From: Apteryx mantelli
Lineage: Eukaryota > Chordata > Aves > Apterygiformes > Apterygidae
DNA: 64,000 nt
Direction of reading: 5' to 3'
Assembly (NCBI RefSeq): GCF_036417845.1
Contig: NC_089979.1
Location: forward strand, 118,701,415 to 118,765,414
Of the stretch, positions 11,801 through 24,940 are shown piece after piece. Numbering within the stretch: the first letter of the stretch is position 1; the number at the start of each line of letters is the position of its first letter. A program made the position numbers and the translations under genes. The notes beneath the pieces are model-generated. The model saw only the letters and a list, made by a program, of their open reading frames with translations. It did not search any database and was not told the origin of the DNA.

Positions 11801-14800
11801 CCTGACCCTAAAAAAACAACCCACTACCTAGTCACAACAAATCATTTCACTGCATCAGTTACAGTTTGTCTGCAGGTGTTTTACACCCCAAGTCTGAGAC
11901 TTTGATACATTTGTTCTTTTCAAAGTATTACCACACCTAGTTTTGCTGCTAGTAAAATAGCAAAACTTCTTCAAGCTGTCTTCTTCACTAACATGTATAT
12001 AATCCTAATTCTATCTTCTCTCACCTTTTCTTTTTTCTCTTCTCACACTGAACATTTGTCAAACTTCCTTACATTGTGTGGCCTGTGAGGCAGGGAACAT
12101 GACTATTGAAATGTCTGAAGAAAAGTAGTAGTAAAATGTCATATCAAATTGAACGCTATACATATTCTATACTATTAACAATTTGGCCATTATTCTCAGC
12201 TCTTTCACTTCTTTCCTATTTGCTTATAGGCTATGAATTACTTAACTGTTTCAACTGAATTATCATTATACACCATGTTGTATACACACTTTATAGAATA
12301 GTTAGCATTTATGAAGTTCTTTGAGACCCTAAGGTAAAAGGTTACAATGAATTGCAAATTGTTATTATCAAATTATTGTTCACTACATTTCATGGAAATA
12401 CACTGAGGTTTTAACAGATCTGTTGAAAGCAAGAAAGACTTGATTACTTATTACCATCTTTATTTTCTGCCCCGAGAGAGCAACAGGCTGAAAGAAATTG
12501 ATAATTGGTCCCTGTGGCTAACAGTTACTTGTGTCTTTCTAACAGGTACTGTCCAAATCTGCATGTCCAATTTCATGACTCTGACTGCCTAAGAAAATCT
12601 ACTTTTGTCAAGAAGGTTGGGACGCTCAGGAAGCTTTCTTTACAAAGTTGGGACCTTCTTTCTTATTACATACAGGAGATGATAGGCTAATATGTGAGAC
12701 TGAAGACCAGAAGCCTGGTTCCTAGCTCACTGAAACGAATGCAAAGCGGGAAAGTTCCTGTGAAGGTGGTAGTCATCTGCCTGGCCACGGGACAGAGCTG
12801 GCTGTCCCCAGAAAGGCCCTCCAGCCTGCCAGGCTTCTCCCACACCAGAGGTGCAGGACGGAGGCGGCGAGAGCAGCCAGCTCTCCTTCCCAGGAGGGAC
12901 TGGGCAACCTCATGGACCTGGCTCCAGGAGCTAGAGCCCCTTGGTCCTCCAGCTTAGACACAGCCTTTTGTTTTGCAAAACTACTTGCATTCATTTAATT
13001 TGTTAGAGAAAAGAGAGCTTCCTGCGCTCCTGGAGTACTCTGTGATTGTCAGTGAAGTCCTTTATATAATTCAGTGTGACTGAATGCGTTTGCTAACACC
13101 CTCTCTCTACATCCCACTGTATATTCTCTGAGGGATATGAAACCAGTGTGAATTTTATTTTTCCATCCAAGCCTACTTATTTGCAGGTTTTGTGATCATC
13201 TTACACCATTCAAAGGATGACCAAAACTCCTGACCGCACTCCAAAATCTTCCTGATGGCCCCAAGCCCTGCTCCATGAATACTGAGGGCAGAAAAGCATT
13301 CTTTGTAGGCTGGGATGACTTCATATGCAGCCAAGCCACATTCTGCCTGGCTAAGGCAGGCTCCCACCAGTCCAGTAGGTTTGCCAGCTCCCTCCACTCA
13401 GCTCTCAGCCTGTCCTGCAGTCCACGTATGAGGGCAGCCTGCTGGTTGCACAGGCAGCTCAGGGACAGACGCAGGAGTTGCGCATTGGCCACTGCTGCCC
13501 CGTATCTGTGGGCAGCTAAAGCCGACGCTATGGCACCACTGAATTCAGTTCTGAGATTTCCAAGCAAAAACCACCTGCTTATTTCAGCCTATGTTTACAT
13601 GACTTTTTTTCTTTATGAAAAAGGCTGTGCTGTGACAAGAGAAACTCACCACCAATAAAACACCTATTTTCTTGTCCTGCACCCCATTATTATTACATAT
13701 GTTATCTATCTTCTACAGGATTTTTCCATACTATAGCTTATTTTGCACCATGCAGCAGAATGGTTGCTGTATTATAGATGCATACTGGATGTTTGACTTC
13801 TTTTTTTAGTTCTTTCCATACTTTTCCATACCAAAAAAATTACCTGGCCTGCAGTTTAATGTAACTCTACTGTGCATGTAAGGAGGATTGTGAATTTCAG
13901 AGGCATAGGAAGTGACATAAATTTACAGAGCATTCCCGTTTCCCTGATGACCACCCCACTATTTCTGATATCCCTCACATCCTTCTGTGCCTGCTCCTCT
14001 TTGCAGTCCCCAGGCTCTGGCCTCTCTCCTACTTCTACTCTTCTTGGTTCCTTAAGTCAATTGTACCAGGTGGGAAGGGGGTCGGGCACATTTTGCCCAC
14101 TTGGCAAAAATCCTGGACCTCATTTCTGGCTGTAGAGATTTTCTCCTCTAGACTTCCTTATCTAGACACTTATTTTAAGTATTTAATGGCTGCTAAGGGG
14201 GCATCATATATGATTTTAGGGCAAGTCTGGTATACTTCTTTTGCCCATCAATGCCTTATGACTTTGCCTATAGGGGTGAAAAAGAGATTTTGGTCATTGT
14301 TTTTTTTCTTTTTTACTGTGAATGACATGCATCTGAAAATATTCACTACTGATGCAAAGAGAAGCTGATTTCTTTTGAAGTGGGACACCCAAAACATCAG
14401 ATGACCACAGATGGGATATCCACCAGATCTGAAATGTGGACAAATATAAAAGTCCAGTGTACTGCCCCTAAGGCTATTACTCTTCTTCACTTGTGCATTG
14501 CTGTTTCTCTTTTCCCTCTTCTAGTTGCACTCTTTCAGCTGCCAATGGCTTTTTTAAGTGTGGTATAAGTTAACATCTTTGCCATGGGTTAATGTTGCAT
14601 AGTAAAAACATACCAATTACTATACTGGTATGGAACAAATGAGCCTATAGTACAAAATTTTGTCTCCAGGGGAGTTGAACATGAAATATCATAGAGAAAG
14701 GTAAAAAAACTCAGTTTACCTAACTGCACAATATTGAAGCAAGGATGAAAAATTATTTCTGAATTCAACCTGATATTAGCTTATTAACTTCAGTATGAGG

Positions 14801-16489
14801 AGTGATGTCACAGTTCTACCTGTTTGATCTGACGGTTGTGTAATCATAAACATTATATTTAATTCATATTGATGGCTGATTTTAAAATGTATTGTTCTTT
14901 CAGTAATTCAGCTAGAAGACTGAAGATTGATTTCTGCTCAGGTATTTTTTCAATCATTAAAAACGTTGGGAGCATATCATTGATTACTCTTCTAATACAG
15001 GCAATGAGTGACCTTTAGTTTTAGTCAGTTGCTGATTCGTTGCCATGTCATGTTGCACTTGAAAAATGCTGCTGTTGAAGATGATTGGGTCTTTTTGTAG
15101 CTTTTATTTAAAGAAGTAATAAGTTTTTTCTATTTAGGAAATACCCAAATATGTATTCGGGTATGTGTATGTTTGGGAAATACAAAACAATTTGATAGAA
15201 AATACTTGGTAAATCTTTTTTTTACATGCACTTCCAAAATATATTTGGTGTCTGTCTCACAGATTGGTACCCATTTTGCTAACATGGACAAGTGTAGGTT
15301 AGCATAGAACTAAATGTTTGATAAAGTACTTTATTTGTAATACCATAAAATCAATGTAAACAAAAACATTCTCCTAGAAAATATTTTCCTTGAAAACCTG
15401 CCAAGATTTACTGAATACATCTGCCTTGACAAAGCACTTCAACTGAGATCAAATAAAAATGTACCTTGCAGTGAACAGCTGCAGCTATTTTAAAATAAAG
15501 TTAAACAAGCATGAAAAACAGGGATGAAAAATAACACCGTAGGAAAAGTAATTAGTTTGATACAGTACAATCTGCAATGATACAGGATGTATAAAAAGCA
15601 CGGTCAAATTACAGCAGTGACTCACTGATTATGTGATGAATGACCAGGCCACACCTTCATTATGATTATCCAGTGCTCTGAATCCATATGGCACTAATTC
15701 TTGTCAGTTTATACCAGCTGGTCTCCTTCTCCTTTAGAAGACACCTCCACACATGGCCTGCAAATGGTATCCACTGTAAGACTCAAACAAGTATCCCCTG
15801 GCAGCATCTATTTGTTTCTCTGTTTTATTCGGAGAACGAGCATTTTCATCATGGATGAGCTGCCAGTACTGCTTTGTAAACATTTTAAATGTATGGTTGT
15901 GACATTATCAGGTATCCTTTGAGATACCATGCTAAGCCATAGCACAGCCGTCACCACTGCTGACTCGTGGGCATGCTCCAGAGTTGGAGGGATCCTTGTT
16001 ATTGCCGTTATATAGGCAATATATAAAGGCGAGGGTATGGCACACCAAATGCTTTTTTAGAAATAAGCACTAAGGATTTACAAATATTTAAACATGTAAA
16101 GACATAGTAATTGGATCAACACCTGTTTAATGATGCAGCAAATTAACCCTTATTACTGCCGCAGCAGTTTCTGAGATTGCAGGGTCCATCACAAATCCAT
16201 TTCATAAGCAGCACTTATGGCCTACATCATCCAGGTGACTAACTAACATGGACAGGGCCAGACCATTTTTGAAGAGTTTTTTCTCTCTTTTGCAGCCTCC
16301 TCTGAACCCGCAATGATCCTTTTCTCTGGGCTAGTTAAACTAACAGGCAGAGACATATTCTCATTGACTCGTCACGGCAGTGCCATGAGGAAGAGAACTG
16401 ACACCGTGATAAACATTTGGGCCCCTGTTCATAACGCTGGCTAGAAAAACGGAACAAAAAAAACCCAAAACGCTTTCAGGGTTTTCTCC
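8814..16489. other. Intergenic DNA between the transposon and the MYRIP CpG island
   Basis: AT-rich sequence with poly-T and other simple tracts, for example T16 at 11471-11486. Apart from the GC-richer block near 12.7-13.66 kb, described separately, I see no exon, RNA gene or well-defined mobile element. The part just upstream of the island (about 15.6-16.4 kb) could contain proximal regulatory sequence, but no specific site can be supported. Confidence 0.6.
12690..13660. other. GC-richer block with unidentified coding-like frames
   Basis: Two segments (about 12740-12960 and 13173-13570) are visibly richer in G and C than the surrounding DNA. On the minus strand a 123-codon frame runs from 13567 to 13196. 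It is rich in Leu, Ala and Arg with a heptad-like Leu pattern, for example in the span that reads LIRGLQDRLRAEWRELANLL. A second minus frame (13397-13173) overlaps it and stays open to just past the end of the first. This could reflect an old frameshift in one coding sequence, or simply chance in GC-rich DNA. I do not recognise a family. It might be a decayed retroelement gene, a pseudogene, or non-coding sequence. No function is proposed. Confidence 0.25.
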
Positions 16490-16594
16490 CCGGCCGGGTT
16501 CGCTGTGCTAACGGCCAACGGCCGCCCGGCACGCGGGGTCGCGGCCGTGACGCAGCTCTCCACCGCAGCGGCACCCGCACCCAGGGGGCTCCCG

Positions 16595-16631
16595 GGGCCG
16601 GGCCGGGCCGGGCCGGGCCGGGCCGGGCCGG
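16595..16631 (+). repeat. (GGGCC)7 pentanucleotide repeat in the promoter
   Basis: Seven perfect GGGCC units followed by GG. The + strand has regularly spaced runs of three G separated by two C, a pattern that can form G-quadruplexes. It lies about 200-250 bp upstream of the likely start sites. Confidence 0.97.
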
Positions 16632-16819
16632 ATCCTCCGGTGCACTGCGGCGGGGCTCGCTGCGCTTAGCGGTGCCGGCACCCGCCGTCCCTCCCGGCCT
16701 GACTATGTGTGTGTGGGGGGGAGCTGCGCACCTCCCTCCCCGCGAGCGAGCGAGCCCCCGCGAGCGCGTGGCGGCGCCAGCCCGCGCGCACCGCCCCCCC
16801 CCCGCACTGCTGCCCTTGG

Positions 16820-16841
16820 CCCGCCCCCTCCGCGCCGATTG
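16820..16841 (+). promoter_or_regulatory. GC box plus inverted CCAAT box
   Basis: A CCGCCCCC GC box (about 16821-16828) lies just before GATTGG (16837-16842), which is CCAAT on the other strand and fits an NF-Y site. The spacing is typical of core promoters whose start sites lie several tens of bases downstream. Function is inferred from the motifs alone. Confidence 0.5.
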
Positions 16842-16963
16842 GCCGGTGGCGCCCGGCCAGGTGCCGGTGCGCGGCGGGAGCTGCTGCCCCCGCCGGCACC
16901 GCAGCAGCCCGGTGGCGTGTCCGGCGGGGAGGCGCGGCGCGGCGCGGGCAGGACGAGACGAGA

Positions 16964-17003
16964 CAAGCCAAGCCAAGCCAAGCCAAGCCAAGCCAAGCCA
17001 AGC
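16964..17003 (+). repeat. (CAAGC)8 pentanucleotide repeat at the start-site region
   Basis: Eight perfect CAAGC units. They are preceded by GACGA-type units of the same period (about 16953-16963), suggesting growth from a related pentamer. The tract lies in the core promoter or the first bases of exon 1. Read on the minus strand it gives repetitive Leu-Ala-Trp frames that are not genes. Confidence 0.97.
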
Positions 17004-17140
17004 CTCGGCTCTGGACTCTCTCCTGGCACCGGCCGGTGTGGAGCGGGAGCACCTGTGCCCGCCGGCTCGGCGCGGGTGGCCGGCCGCGGGCAGGGGCCGG
17101 CGCAGCGCGGCGCGGGCTGGCCGAAGCCCCCCTGCCCTGA

Positions 17141-17259
17141 ATGAGCAGCGGGCGGGCGGGCTCGGCCGCAGCGGCCGGCGGTGGCTCTGCCCGTCTCCCC
17201 AGCGCGGGGAAGTTGCTGCCCGCCTTCCATTTTGGTGCAGCCCTCGCCTTCGGCCGGGG
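17141..17259 (+). promoter_or_regulatory. Predicted MYRIP upstream ORF, first part (continues in exon 2)
   Basis: An ATG at 17141 opens 39 codons plus two bases up to the exon 1 donor at 17259. If spliced to the acceptor after 32536, the frame continues for ten codons and stops at TAG 32565-32567. That makes 49 codons ending only 8 bases before the MYRIP ATG, in a different frame. The initiation context is weak (T at -3, A at +4), so most scanning ribosomes might pass it. It would count only if transcription starts before 17141. The peptide is Gly/Ala/Ser-rich and resembles nothing known to me; a regulatory role is inference. Confidence 0.45.
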
Positions 17260-20200
17260 GTGAGTACGACCCGGGGCGCGGCCGCCGCCCGCCGCTGGGC
17301 TGGGGCGGCGGGGGGCTGTCACCCGCGGCTCCCGCGCCGCCGTGCGGGGGGTGGCTGCCGCAGGCCCCCCGCCGCAGCGCCCCGTCCGGGGGCCGGTCTG
17401 GGCTCGGCCGTGTGGCAGGCGAGCCCGGGGCAGCGCCGCGGGCAGCCCCGCGCCCGCCCCGCTCCTCCGGGCGGCGGGAGGGGCGCGTGTCGGGCGGGAC
17501 CGGCGCGGGCTGCGGACGCCGCGTCCCGCAGCCGTTGGCGGCGGCCGTTGGCGGCCTCGACCCCCGCCCGCCCCTGGGGACAGCGGCGCGAGGGGCTGAG
17601 GCAGGTCGCGACTACCCACGTACTTCATGCCTTCGTAGGGAAGGACTGGGCTTATTTTAATTACCAGCCTGGTGCCTCGGTAGCTTTCTGCTAACAGCCT
17701 GGTTGTTCAAGCCCTGTCGTTGCAGTGCTTTATTATTATTTTTTTTTTCTAAGGGAGCGTTTTACTCTTGATTAACTTCTCTGAGAATACTGGAGGTTTC
17801 AGTATCGCGTATCTGTGGCACTGCCTCTGCCTCCTTTCTGTGCGACCATCACACGGCTCTGTTCTGCTAATTTATTCTTTGTACGGAAGAGCATGCGTTT
17901 TCCTAGTATCAAGGTCAGTTTATTGTAACTACTGGGGAAAATACCATATGGTTGAGACTGACTTGTCTTAGGAAATCTAATTAAGTAGGACTGAGTTGTA
18001 TGCTGTGGTTTGCATTATATTTTAAATTAATGTAACCAAATTAGATCACAAAATGCCTTCGAGTGCATGTGCCTCCCTTTCAAAGCATGTTTTCAGTCAT
18101 GTTAACTGTATCTAGCAACCTATACTGACTATTTTTCCTGGTTTATATCTACTGTTTTCTGTATTTCTGAAATTGTGGGTGGCTGGTTGTGGAGCCTGGA
18201 GTTTTTTAAAACAGATACAATAAGGATTTTGGAAATAGGTATTTTTCCTCATTCTTCTGACAATCCTTTTCTGGAAGGTTAGAGAAAGGAGGGAAAGTGT
18301 TCAGTTTTCATATTAATATTATCAGACTCTTTTGTGGCTTTGAAGGAAGTGTTATCAAGCTGGAAAGGGTTTTTTTTTTTTTAGTTGCCTGTTAATTGTG
18401 GTAGCAATTCTCTGTGAGTTGCGCTGAGACCACTGACTGCCCCTGCGGGTAACTGTCAAACAGTAATGCTTGCTGACCACCTCTAGCTTGAGAAAGTGAG
18501 CAGAGCCCTGTAAAACACAAGATGCTGTACCTTGTAACTAATCCCTCAAATTGCCACTTCAACCATTATTATTCAGGTACTGGATTGTATCAGAGCATGT
18601 GTACTGATGCCTTATGCCCAAGCATCAAAAAATATGCAGCAATTCTACAGCCTTCCCCTGGAATTTGTCAGATAGCTTATTACAATGCATATATCAGTTA
18701 TGAACAGGAAAGTACAATTTACAACAGTTGTGACATATTAATTGCATATGAGAACTCCCAGAGCCAATTACACCCCAGTCCCCACTATCACAATGAGGAA
18801 TACTTCAAGAAGAGTATTGCCCCCTATGACAGCACTTGCATCTTGAAACTGTTTCTGATTATTGTGACACAAAACCATCCTTTCAGACAGGTTAATGCTT
18901 TTTTACAGACTGTCTTCATCCTAACCAGTGCTCTCTAGGAGTGATGCAAGATATCACTCCAGAAGAGCAAAACAAAACTAAGGCTAAAACTTTTGCTTTG
19001 TCTCCTGATTTGGATTCTTGCTTCCACTCTAATGTGATGGATACAGCTGAGTGTGCTCACAACTGATTGCTAAACCAGCCTTTTTGGGTTATATAGGGTG
19101 TATCTCAGTGTGTGGATACAAGTGGGAATTCATCCTTCTTGCTTAATGTCTACAGTAAACAGAACGCTTGACGAACTTGTACTTAAACAAAACAAAAATA
19201 CCTAAACCATGCATGGCTGATACTGAAGAAAAGCAGTATATGACAAATACACTATTGTTCATAAACAGTACATCTGTATGAAAATACGGCTCCTTTATAT
19301 TGCTGCCAACATTAATATGCCCTATTGTGATCAGATTACAAACTGCTGCTTGGCAGTGTAAACCACTTTATCTTGCCCTTGGAAAGTTGGACAAGTCAAA
19401 AGAAACTGGTGAAGTGGAGATCCATGAAAACCATAGGAAGAAGTTTTCTCAAAGAGAAAACTTCTAATGTTTTTGAGTGGACTAATGCAACTTTCTGGTT
19501 TACTTGTGAACCACTGACAGCCAGAAGATAATGTTTAAAGTGTTCTTTAAACCTCTCCCAATGCCAAGTTTCTTTTATTCTTTATTTCAAAAGAAGCTTA
19601 TTGGGCTCAGGGGAAGAGGAAGATAAACTGTGTTATACTTTGGTGTGGAAGGAAGCAAACCATCTTATTGCTCAAATTATCAAAGAATCTTGGGCTACCT
19701 ACAGTATAAACAGGACTAAATTTAGACAGGGAATTTCATAGAAGGGCTAAATGCAATGTAATTTGGTAAGATTTCAAGCCGTAGTTTAGTTTTATGTATC
19801 TCTTTGTGAGACTGGCAAAGATGCATATATCCAAACTTTATGTGAATTTACACAGACCCAAGAGGAAGTCTTACTTTGACCCCTTATATGTGGCTGACAT
19901 ACTAGCAAGATCTGCCTTTCATATGGTGAAGGCTACTGGTTGTGACCCGTTGTTACCACTTTGCCTTTCATTTTCAGTAGAAATTTAAGTATTATCCTCT
20001 TTTTTTGAAGAATGCTTATAGAAAAATACTATGCTGTATTTTTTTAAAAATGCATTTTCAGCAAGTGAACATCATCTTAAGTATTATGTCCTAAAAATAT
20101 AAAAACAGTGTTGTGAAAAACAGTTTAATGAATCACCTAACAGAATTGGCTTAGAAGGACCACGGTGGCTTGACTGGTCAAACGCTAATGTCAGCATTAT

Positions 20201-23200
20201 TGAAATGACAGGTTTTTTAGATCTTGTGGGTACTATCCTGAGAACAGGAACACATTAAATTTCCAGGCCAGTATGCATTAAGTTTTAACAGCAGAGCTTT
20301 CAGTTTTTCAGCTGAAAAGATTTTTTTTTTTTTTTTTTTGAAAGAATGTCATCTTAACAAAAGCCTTGATCTTGCAGATATTTACTGATCCGTTATTCCC
20401 TGATCTGGTTAAAAGAAACAAGACGTCTTGTTACTTCCTGTTATCTATATGCTTTACTTAACTACAAGGAATCATATAAGAGAAACTGACATTTGTGTCT
20501 GTGGTTTTCTAATTGCTGCAGTTATTACTGTCTCCTGGCAGTTTTAAGATGTAAAAGATTATTGTGGGAAATTAATTTTGGATTCTTCAAGGCAAAGTAC
20601 ACTTCCAAATAAAATATTACCTGTTGAAGTGGAGGAACAAACCACTGCAGAGACTGATCTTGAAAATGAGACACTTTCAATGGCATTGCCTTTAGTTGAC
20701 TCATGGTAATCAATTAAGTAGTCTTTCTGAGTTTTGCGGGTGCTGGCAGTCAGGAAGGGAGAGTCTAGCTTGCCCTACATGGTGAAGACCCAAGCTCAAA
20801 TTCTGCTATGCAGAAGTGGTCTGGCTTTTCCTTCCAAAAATCATGTCTTCCTGGATTCTTCCTTGCAACATGTGTTGCTTATTGACAGGGAAAAATAAAC
20901 AGGTAACTGACTTAATGCAGCCTTAGTTTCAGGATCAAGTCTGTTTAAAGCGAACTGAATTAATTTACTGTAGAAAATGAGATGTAGTCCCTTCTTGTGA
21001 TAGCTATCTGAAGTACAGAGCCTCATTCAGAGCCTATTAAAGTCTATGGCATTCCCACTGATTTTAATGAGTCTTGAAGTCAAGCAACAGACTGAAATCT
21101 TCCTTTTTTTAATTTTTTTTTGTTTAAATAACAGCCCCTTTGCCCCCCACTCCCTATACAGAACAGTATGTTGGTCTTCTGTTGTAAACCAGCTTTCTGT
21201 CCTTGGAGGAAGATGGTACATGATTGTTTTCCTTCTGGAAAGGAAAGAAAGAAAAACGCATTTACAACTCAAGGAGTAAGCTTTCTGTTCTGCTGCTGCA
21301 TTGAGAGTCTCTCTTCTGAAACTAATATAAGAAGAGCTTCTTTGCTCTGCTTGTTAGGCATCACTTCTGATACAGCAGGCCGTGTTAATGTGGTTTTCCG
21401 CCATCCCTTTTGGGCTGTGTGGACAGGATGTTGTGTCACAGTGCAGTCCAAATAGAAAAGAGCTGGTTTGTCCCATCATCATTAATTGCTGATGCATGGA
21501 TGTTCAGTCTACAGCTTAAGTGCTGTTGACAGAGATGCAACTAACACAGTTTTGAAATGTCTTGAGTTGCAATGTACTTATTTTTCTAACCATTATTAAT
21601 CTCACAAGAGGATTCCTTTTTTTCCTAAGAAGGACCAGCCCCCTCTTCCACTTCTTCGTCATCCCCCGGAGTGCTTGGTGTGGCTTTCTGGATGTTATCT
21701 CAGCACTTGTATCCCGCTATCATAAGTGCTTTGACATTTGTATGACAGACTATGAGTAGGACTTAAATTGAATCTTAGTGTCGCTTTGATTCATGCAGTA
21801 TCTTTTAAAAACAAAGAGCTTTGGGGAGGATTCTAAAGGGTATATTCTAGTGATGTTGGTTTTTACAACCTCAGCTGGGCTCAATCTAAATGGCAGTGAA
21901 GCATTTGAATTCCACAAGGCCTAAATTTGTCTGGATTTTCATCAATGCAGGCACAAATGTCATGGATTGAGTACCAAATAAGAAGAAACCAATTCACGTC
22001 TAGAGGAAGGTTAGTCTGAATTTTTTTCTTTAAGCATTTAATGATGAGGTTCCAGATTTCTGTCCCAAGTTAGTATCACAGATCAAAAAAGGGGGAAACA
22101 ATGGATGAAATACTGTGGACTCAGGTTCCGCACATGTGGTTCACAGGATCATGGTAACTGAGCTGTATCTCCTCCATGGAAATATGTCATCTGTGTAGTT
22201 ATGATAGATGGAAAATAACTGAGATTGTGCTTTCAATTGACAAGTTGATGTCAATGTTGTGTCAAGGTCCACAAGGCCTATGAGGGATACTGGATATCTT
22301 AAAAATTAGGAGAAGCTAATACAGAGGACTGAAAACCATTTTTTTAAAATTTTTTTTTGCCGTCTAAAAAGCTGGTGTTCATATAGGTACATCAAAGAAG
22401 CATGCTATTTCAGTGTGCTGATGATGTTGCTTAAAATATTGAGAGCAGGCCCTATTAAAGGGAACTGCTTAAAAAAAAAAAAAAAAAGTTAATTGGATAC
22501 AAAAGAGTCCTAGCTAGTTCCTAGATGGTGGCTTAATAACTTGATTGTTAAGTTCAGCCAAATAATATTTAGTGTAGGACCCCAAAAAAGGATCAGGAAT
22601 AAAGGTGTCTCTGTGCTGTCTGGATGGTTCTCTAAGTCTGTAACAGGATGAACTACTTTGGTTCTCTAGTTTAAACTAAAGGAGCTCTGGAGCTGCTCTA
22701 GTTTGGAGCCAAATATCAGTGAGCCAGGAGTCAAAACCTGACAGTGAAGCCTGCCTTTGAACTCCAGAAAGTGCCTTACTGTGTCTTGTGCTTGCATGTT
22801 CCTTGTTTGTATAAGCTTAAGATCCAGAACTACAGGTTTGTGTCTGCTGGCCAGGGCTCAGATTTGCTCTGTGTTGTGCCCTGTGAATGTGGAAAGGTAG
22901 CCAAGCTCAGGCCCAAAGCCAAAGACTCTTCTAGGCATGGTGTGGTGTCGGTCCGAGCATCAAATCTGTGTGAACAAACTAATCCATTAGGTTCCCAACC
23001 TGACAGACTAACCCAGTCCCCACCTTGGTTCTCAGGGGCTTTAGATCTAGCGCTCTGGCTCTGTTTTACTTTTTGTTTTATATCTCTTAACAAATATTCA
23101 TCCAAAAAAATTCAAAGACTACCTGCTTCTGAAGCCTTTTTTCTATGCATGGTGTGCAAGTTTTGTGTCAACCAACTGCAGCTCATCACTAAGTCAACTG

Positions 23201-24940
23201 GGACATGTGGCTTCACAGATGTCACTCTTCAGTATTATATCTCTTATGAGTCTTGCTTACTCTAGCATAAATCAGAATTAGAAGCACTTTGCAGTTGTCA
23301 GAGTGAATGCGGAAGGCAGTCTTGTGACATTATTCTTGTTTTCTTTTATTTTGTTCATTTACTTGCTAATCTGTAAAATTCAGTAATTTGCAGTGGGTTT
23401 TCCTGTCAGTGGTTTGAATTAGCAATGATTTACTGTATTAAATTTATTTTCACATCTGGCACTACTAGAGAATACTGCCTCATTGTGGCAACTGCTGTTG
23501 GAATCATGTTCTTACCTCTAAAATCCAGATTTCTGATTTTCTGTTCTAGTTCTGTAGAAGGATTCTCTCAGTTAAAAATTAATTTTTGGATCAAATTTAA
23601 GGATATTATGATTGATTTTTAGTAAGAGGGATGTAGGGTGTCAATTAATATGACATATTGTTGTGGGGGAAGAACCCGTTTTATTGTGTCCTGTGAAATA
23701 GGATATTTTAAGTATGCTTGTGGTGTGCTTGCATATTGCATGAGTTTTATTTTATGGATGATTTGGTAGCAGCCAAGCAATACACTTAACTGTGTACTTC
23801 TGTAGTTTTTATGGGTTGATTACAGTATGGCTTTCAAGTTATGATGAGATTTTTAATAATTTATCATACCTTTTTGCCTGTATTATTAAAATGCAAAACT
23901 AAATCTCTATGCAGGTGTAAAATGTGAAGTGCTTCCAGAGCTATGTTAGGCTTTACAAAAGCTTCAACCTTCTTTCAGTGTTTTCTTCTCCAAATTAAAA
24001 GTATGCCTAAATCAGATGAGAAATCTTACCACTGCTTTATAGCAGTAACAATGCTTTGGCATCTTGACCTTGCAAGAACTATCTTGGTTGATCTGTGGGG
24101 TTATTTGTTACTTTGACTTCTCTCCCTAGACTAGCTCCTCTGTAGCTGTTCCTGCAAATAGAGACTGCTGCAGTACTAGAGGAAGCATTTAGCTTTAAAA
24201 CACATATTTACCAGAATGCTGCTAATCAACTCATGTGGTGTATGGGAGCTGCTGTATGGTTCAGTCTCTTCAGGCCGTACAGAAAATGGGATGTAGGCAT
24301 CTGAAACTGGTCTGCTGCACTTCAGGAATATTCTGAGTAGCGTTGTCTTATGTGCTCTTCTTGGTCCGTGAGTTCAGCATTCCTTTCTGCAGAGTGCCAG
24401 GCAGCATACAAGGTAGAAAATGCTTCTACTTAATCTAAACAGAGTAGATACCTCCCCCTTTCCAGAAGGGTATCTATAAATACTCGAGCCTTCCCAGGTT
24501 CAACATGGCATTGAACCTAAGCCTTCTACTTTTTGGGTGTCGGTGTATTGTTATTAGATTGTTACACAGTTGAAGTGAGTTCTCCCTTCTTCTCTATCTG
24601 CCTTTTAAACTGAGATACCAAATCCTTCTCTGTTTCTTCAAAGAATCGATGGCAGTTTCTGTTTTTTTTCATATCTCCTCAATCTGTATAGCTCATTTCA
24701 GGGCTGTTGATTGTGAAATGCTGGGACTGACAGATGTCCTGGGAGAAGGATGTGACGTATACATACGTCAGCACAGGTGGGTAAAGGCATTCTTGCAGTC
24801 CCTACTCAGAGCTAATGCTCAGGAGAGGGGTAGGAATAGATGAGCTTTGTGTTTAGTATTTTCTGTATGTTGACTCAAGCTTACAAAGTCCAATGTGAAG
24901 GCTTGTTTGCCAGTTGTGTGGTGGTTTGTGTGTTCTTTGG

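Larger units (their letters stand above)
16880..17259 (+). other. MYRIP: MYRIP exon 1, 5' untranslated (5' limit inferred)
   Basis: The 3' end is set by a strong splice donor, GGG followed by GTGAGT at 17260-17265. The 5' end is not visible in the sequence. I place it downstream of the CCAAT and GC boxes, somewhere in about 16860-17000. The exon is extremely GC-rich, includes the CAAGC repeat if transcription starts before it, and has a CCATTTTGG motif (17227-17235) resembling a YY1 site. In mammals MYRIP also begins with a non-coding exon and has its ATG in exon 2, as I recall. Its only notable ATG (17141) opens an upstream ORF, described separately. Confidence 0.65.
16490..17625 (+). promoter_or_regulatory. 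MYRIP: CpG island promoter of MYRIP
   Basis: The base composition changes abruptly at about 16490 from AT-rich to very GC-rich with dense CpG. It returns to AT-rich after about 17625. This is the only such island in the window. It lies about 15 kb upstream of the MYRIP start codon and ends with a first exon and splice donor in the same direction. It contains GC boxes, an inverted CCAAT motif and two pentanucleotide repeats. No TATA box is obvious, as usual for CpG-island promoters with dispersed start sites. Assignment to MYRIP is inferred from position and strand. The several-hundred-residue open frames on both strands here come from the high GC content, where stop codons are scarce. Confidence 0.88.

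Noticed and set aside
16003..16030. TATA-like sequence about 0.5 kb upstream of the CpG island
   Set aside because: It lies outside the island in AT-rich DNA where such motifs are common, and no exon or initiator context follows it.
16476..17694. Large open frames of 140-340 residues on both strands of the CpG island
   Set aside because: They arise because stop codons are rare in very GC-rich DNA. The products are Arg/Pro/Ala/Gly low-complexity, occur in several frames at once and match no family. The region is better explained as promoter plus non-coding exon.
18522..18938. 138-codon + strand frame in intron 1
   Set aside because: Unremarkable composition, no motif or homologue that I recognise, and no promoter or splice context; treated as a chance frame.
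22744..23265. 173-codon + strand frame in intron 1
   Set aside because: No recognisable domain, no low-complexity bias typical of a real exon, no supported splice sites. Its length is compatible with chance in a long intron. It would need conservation or transcript evidence.
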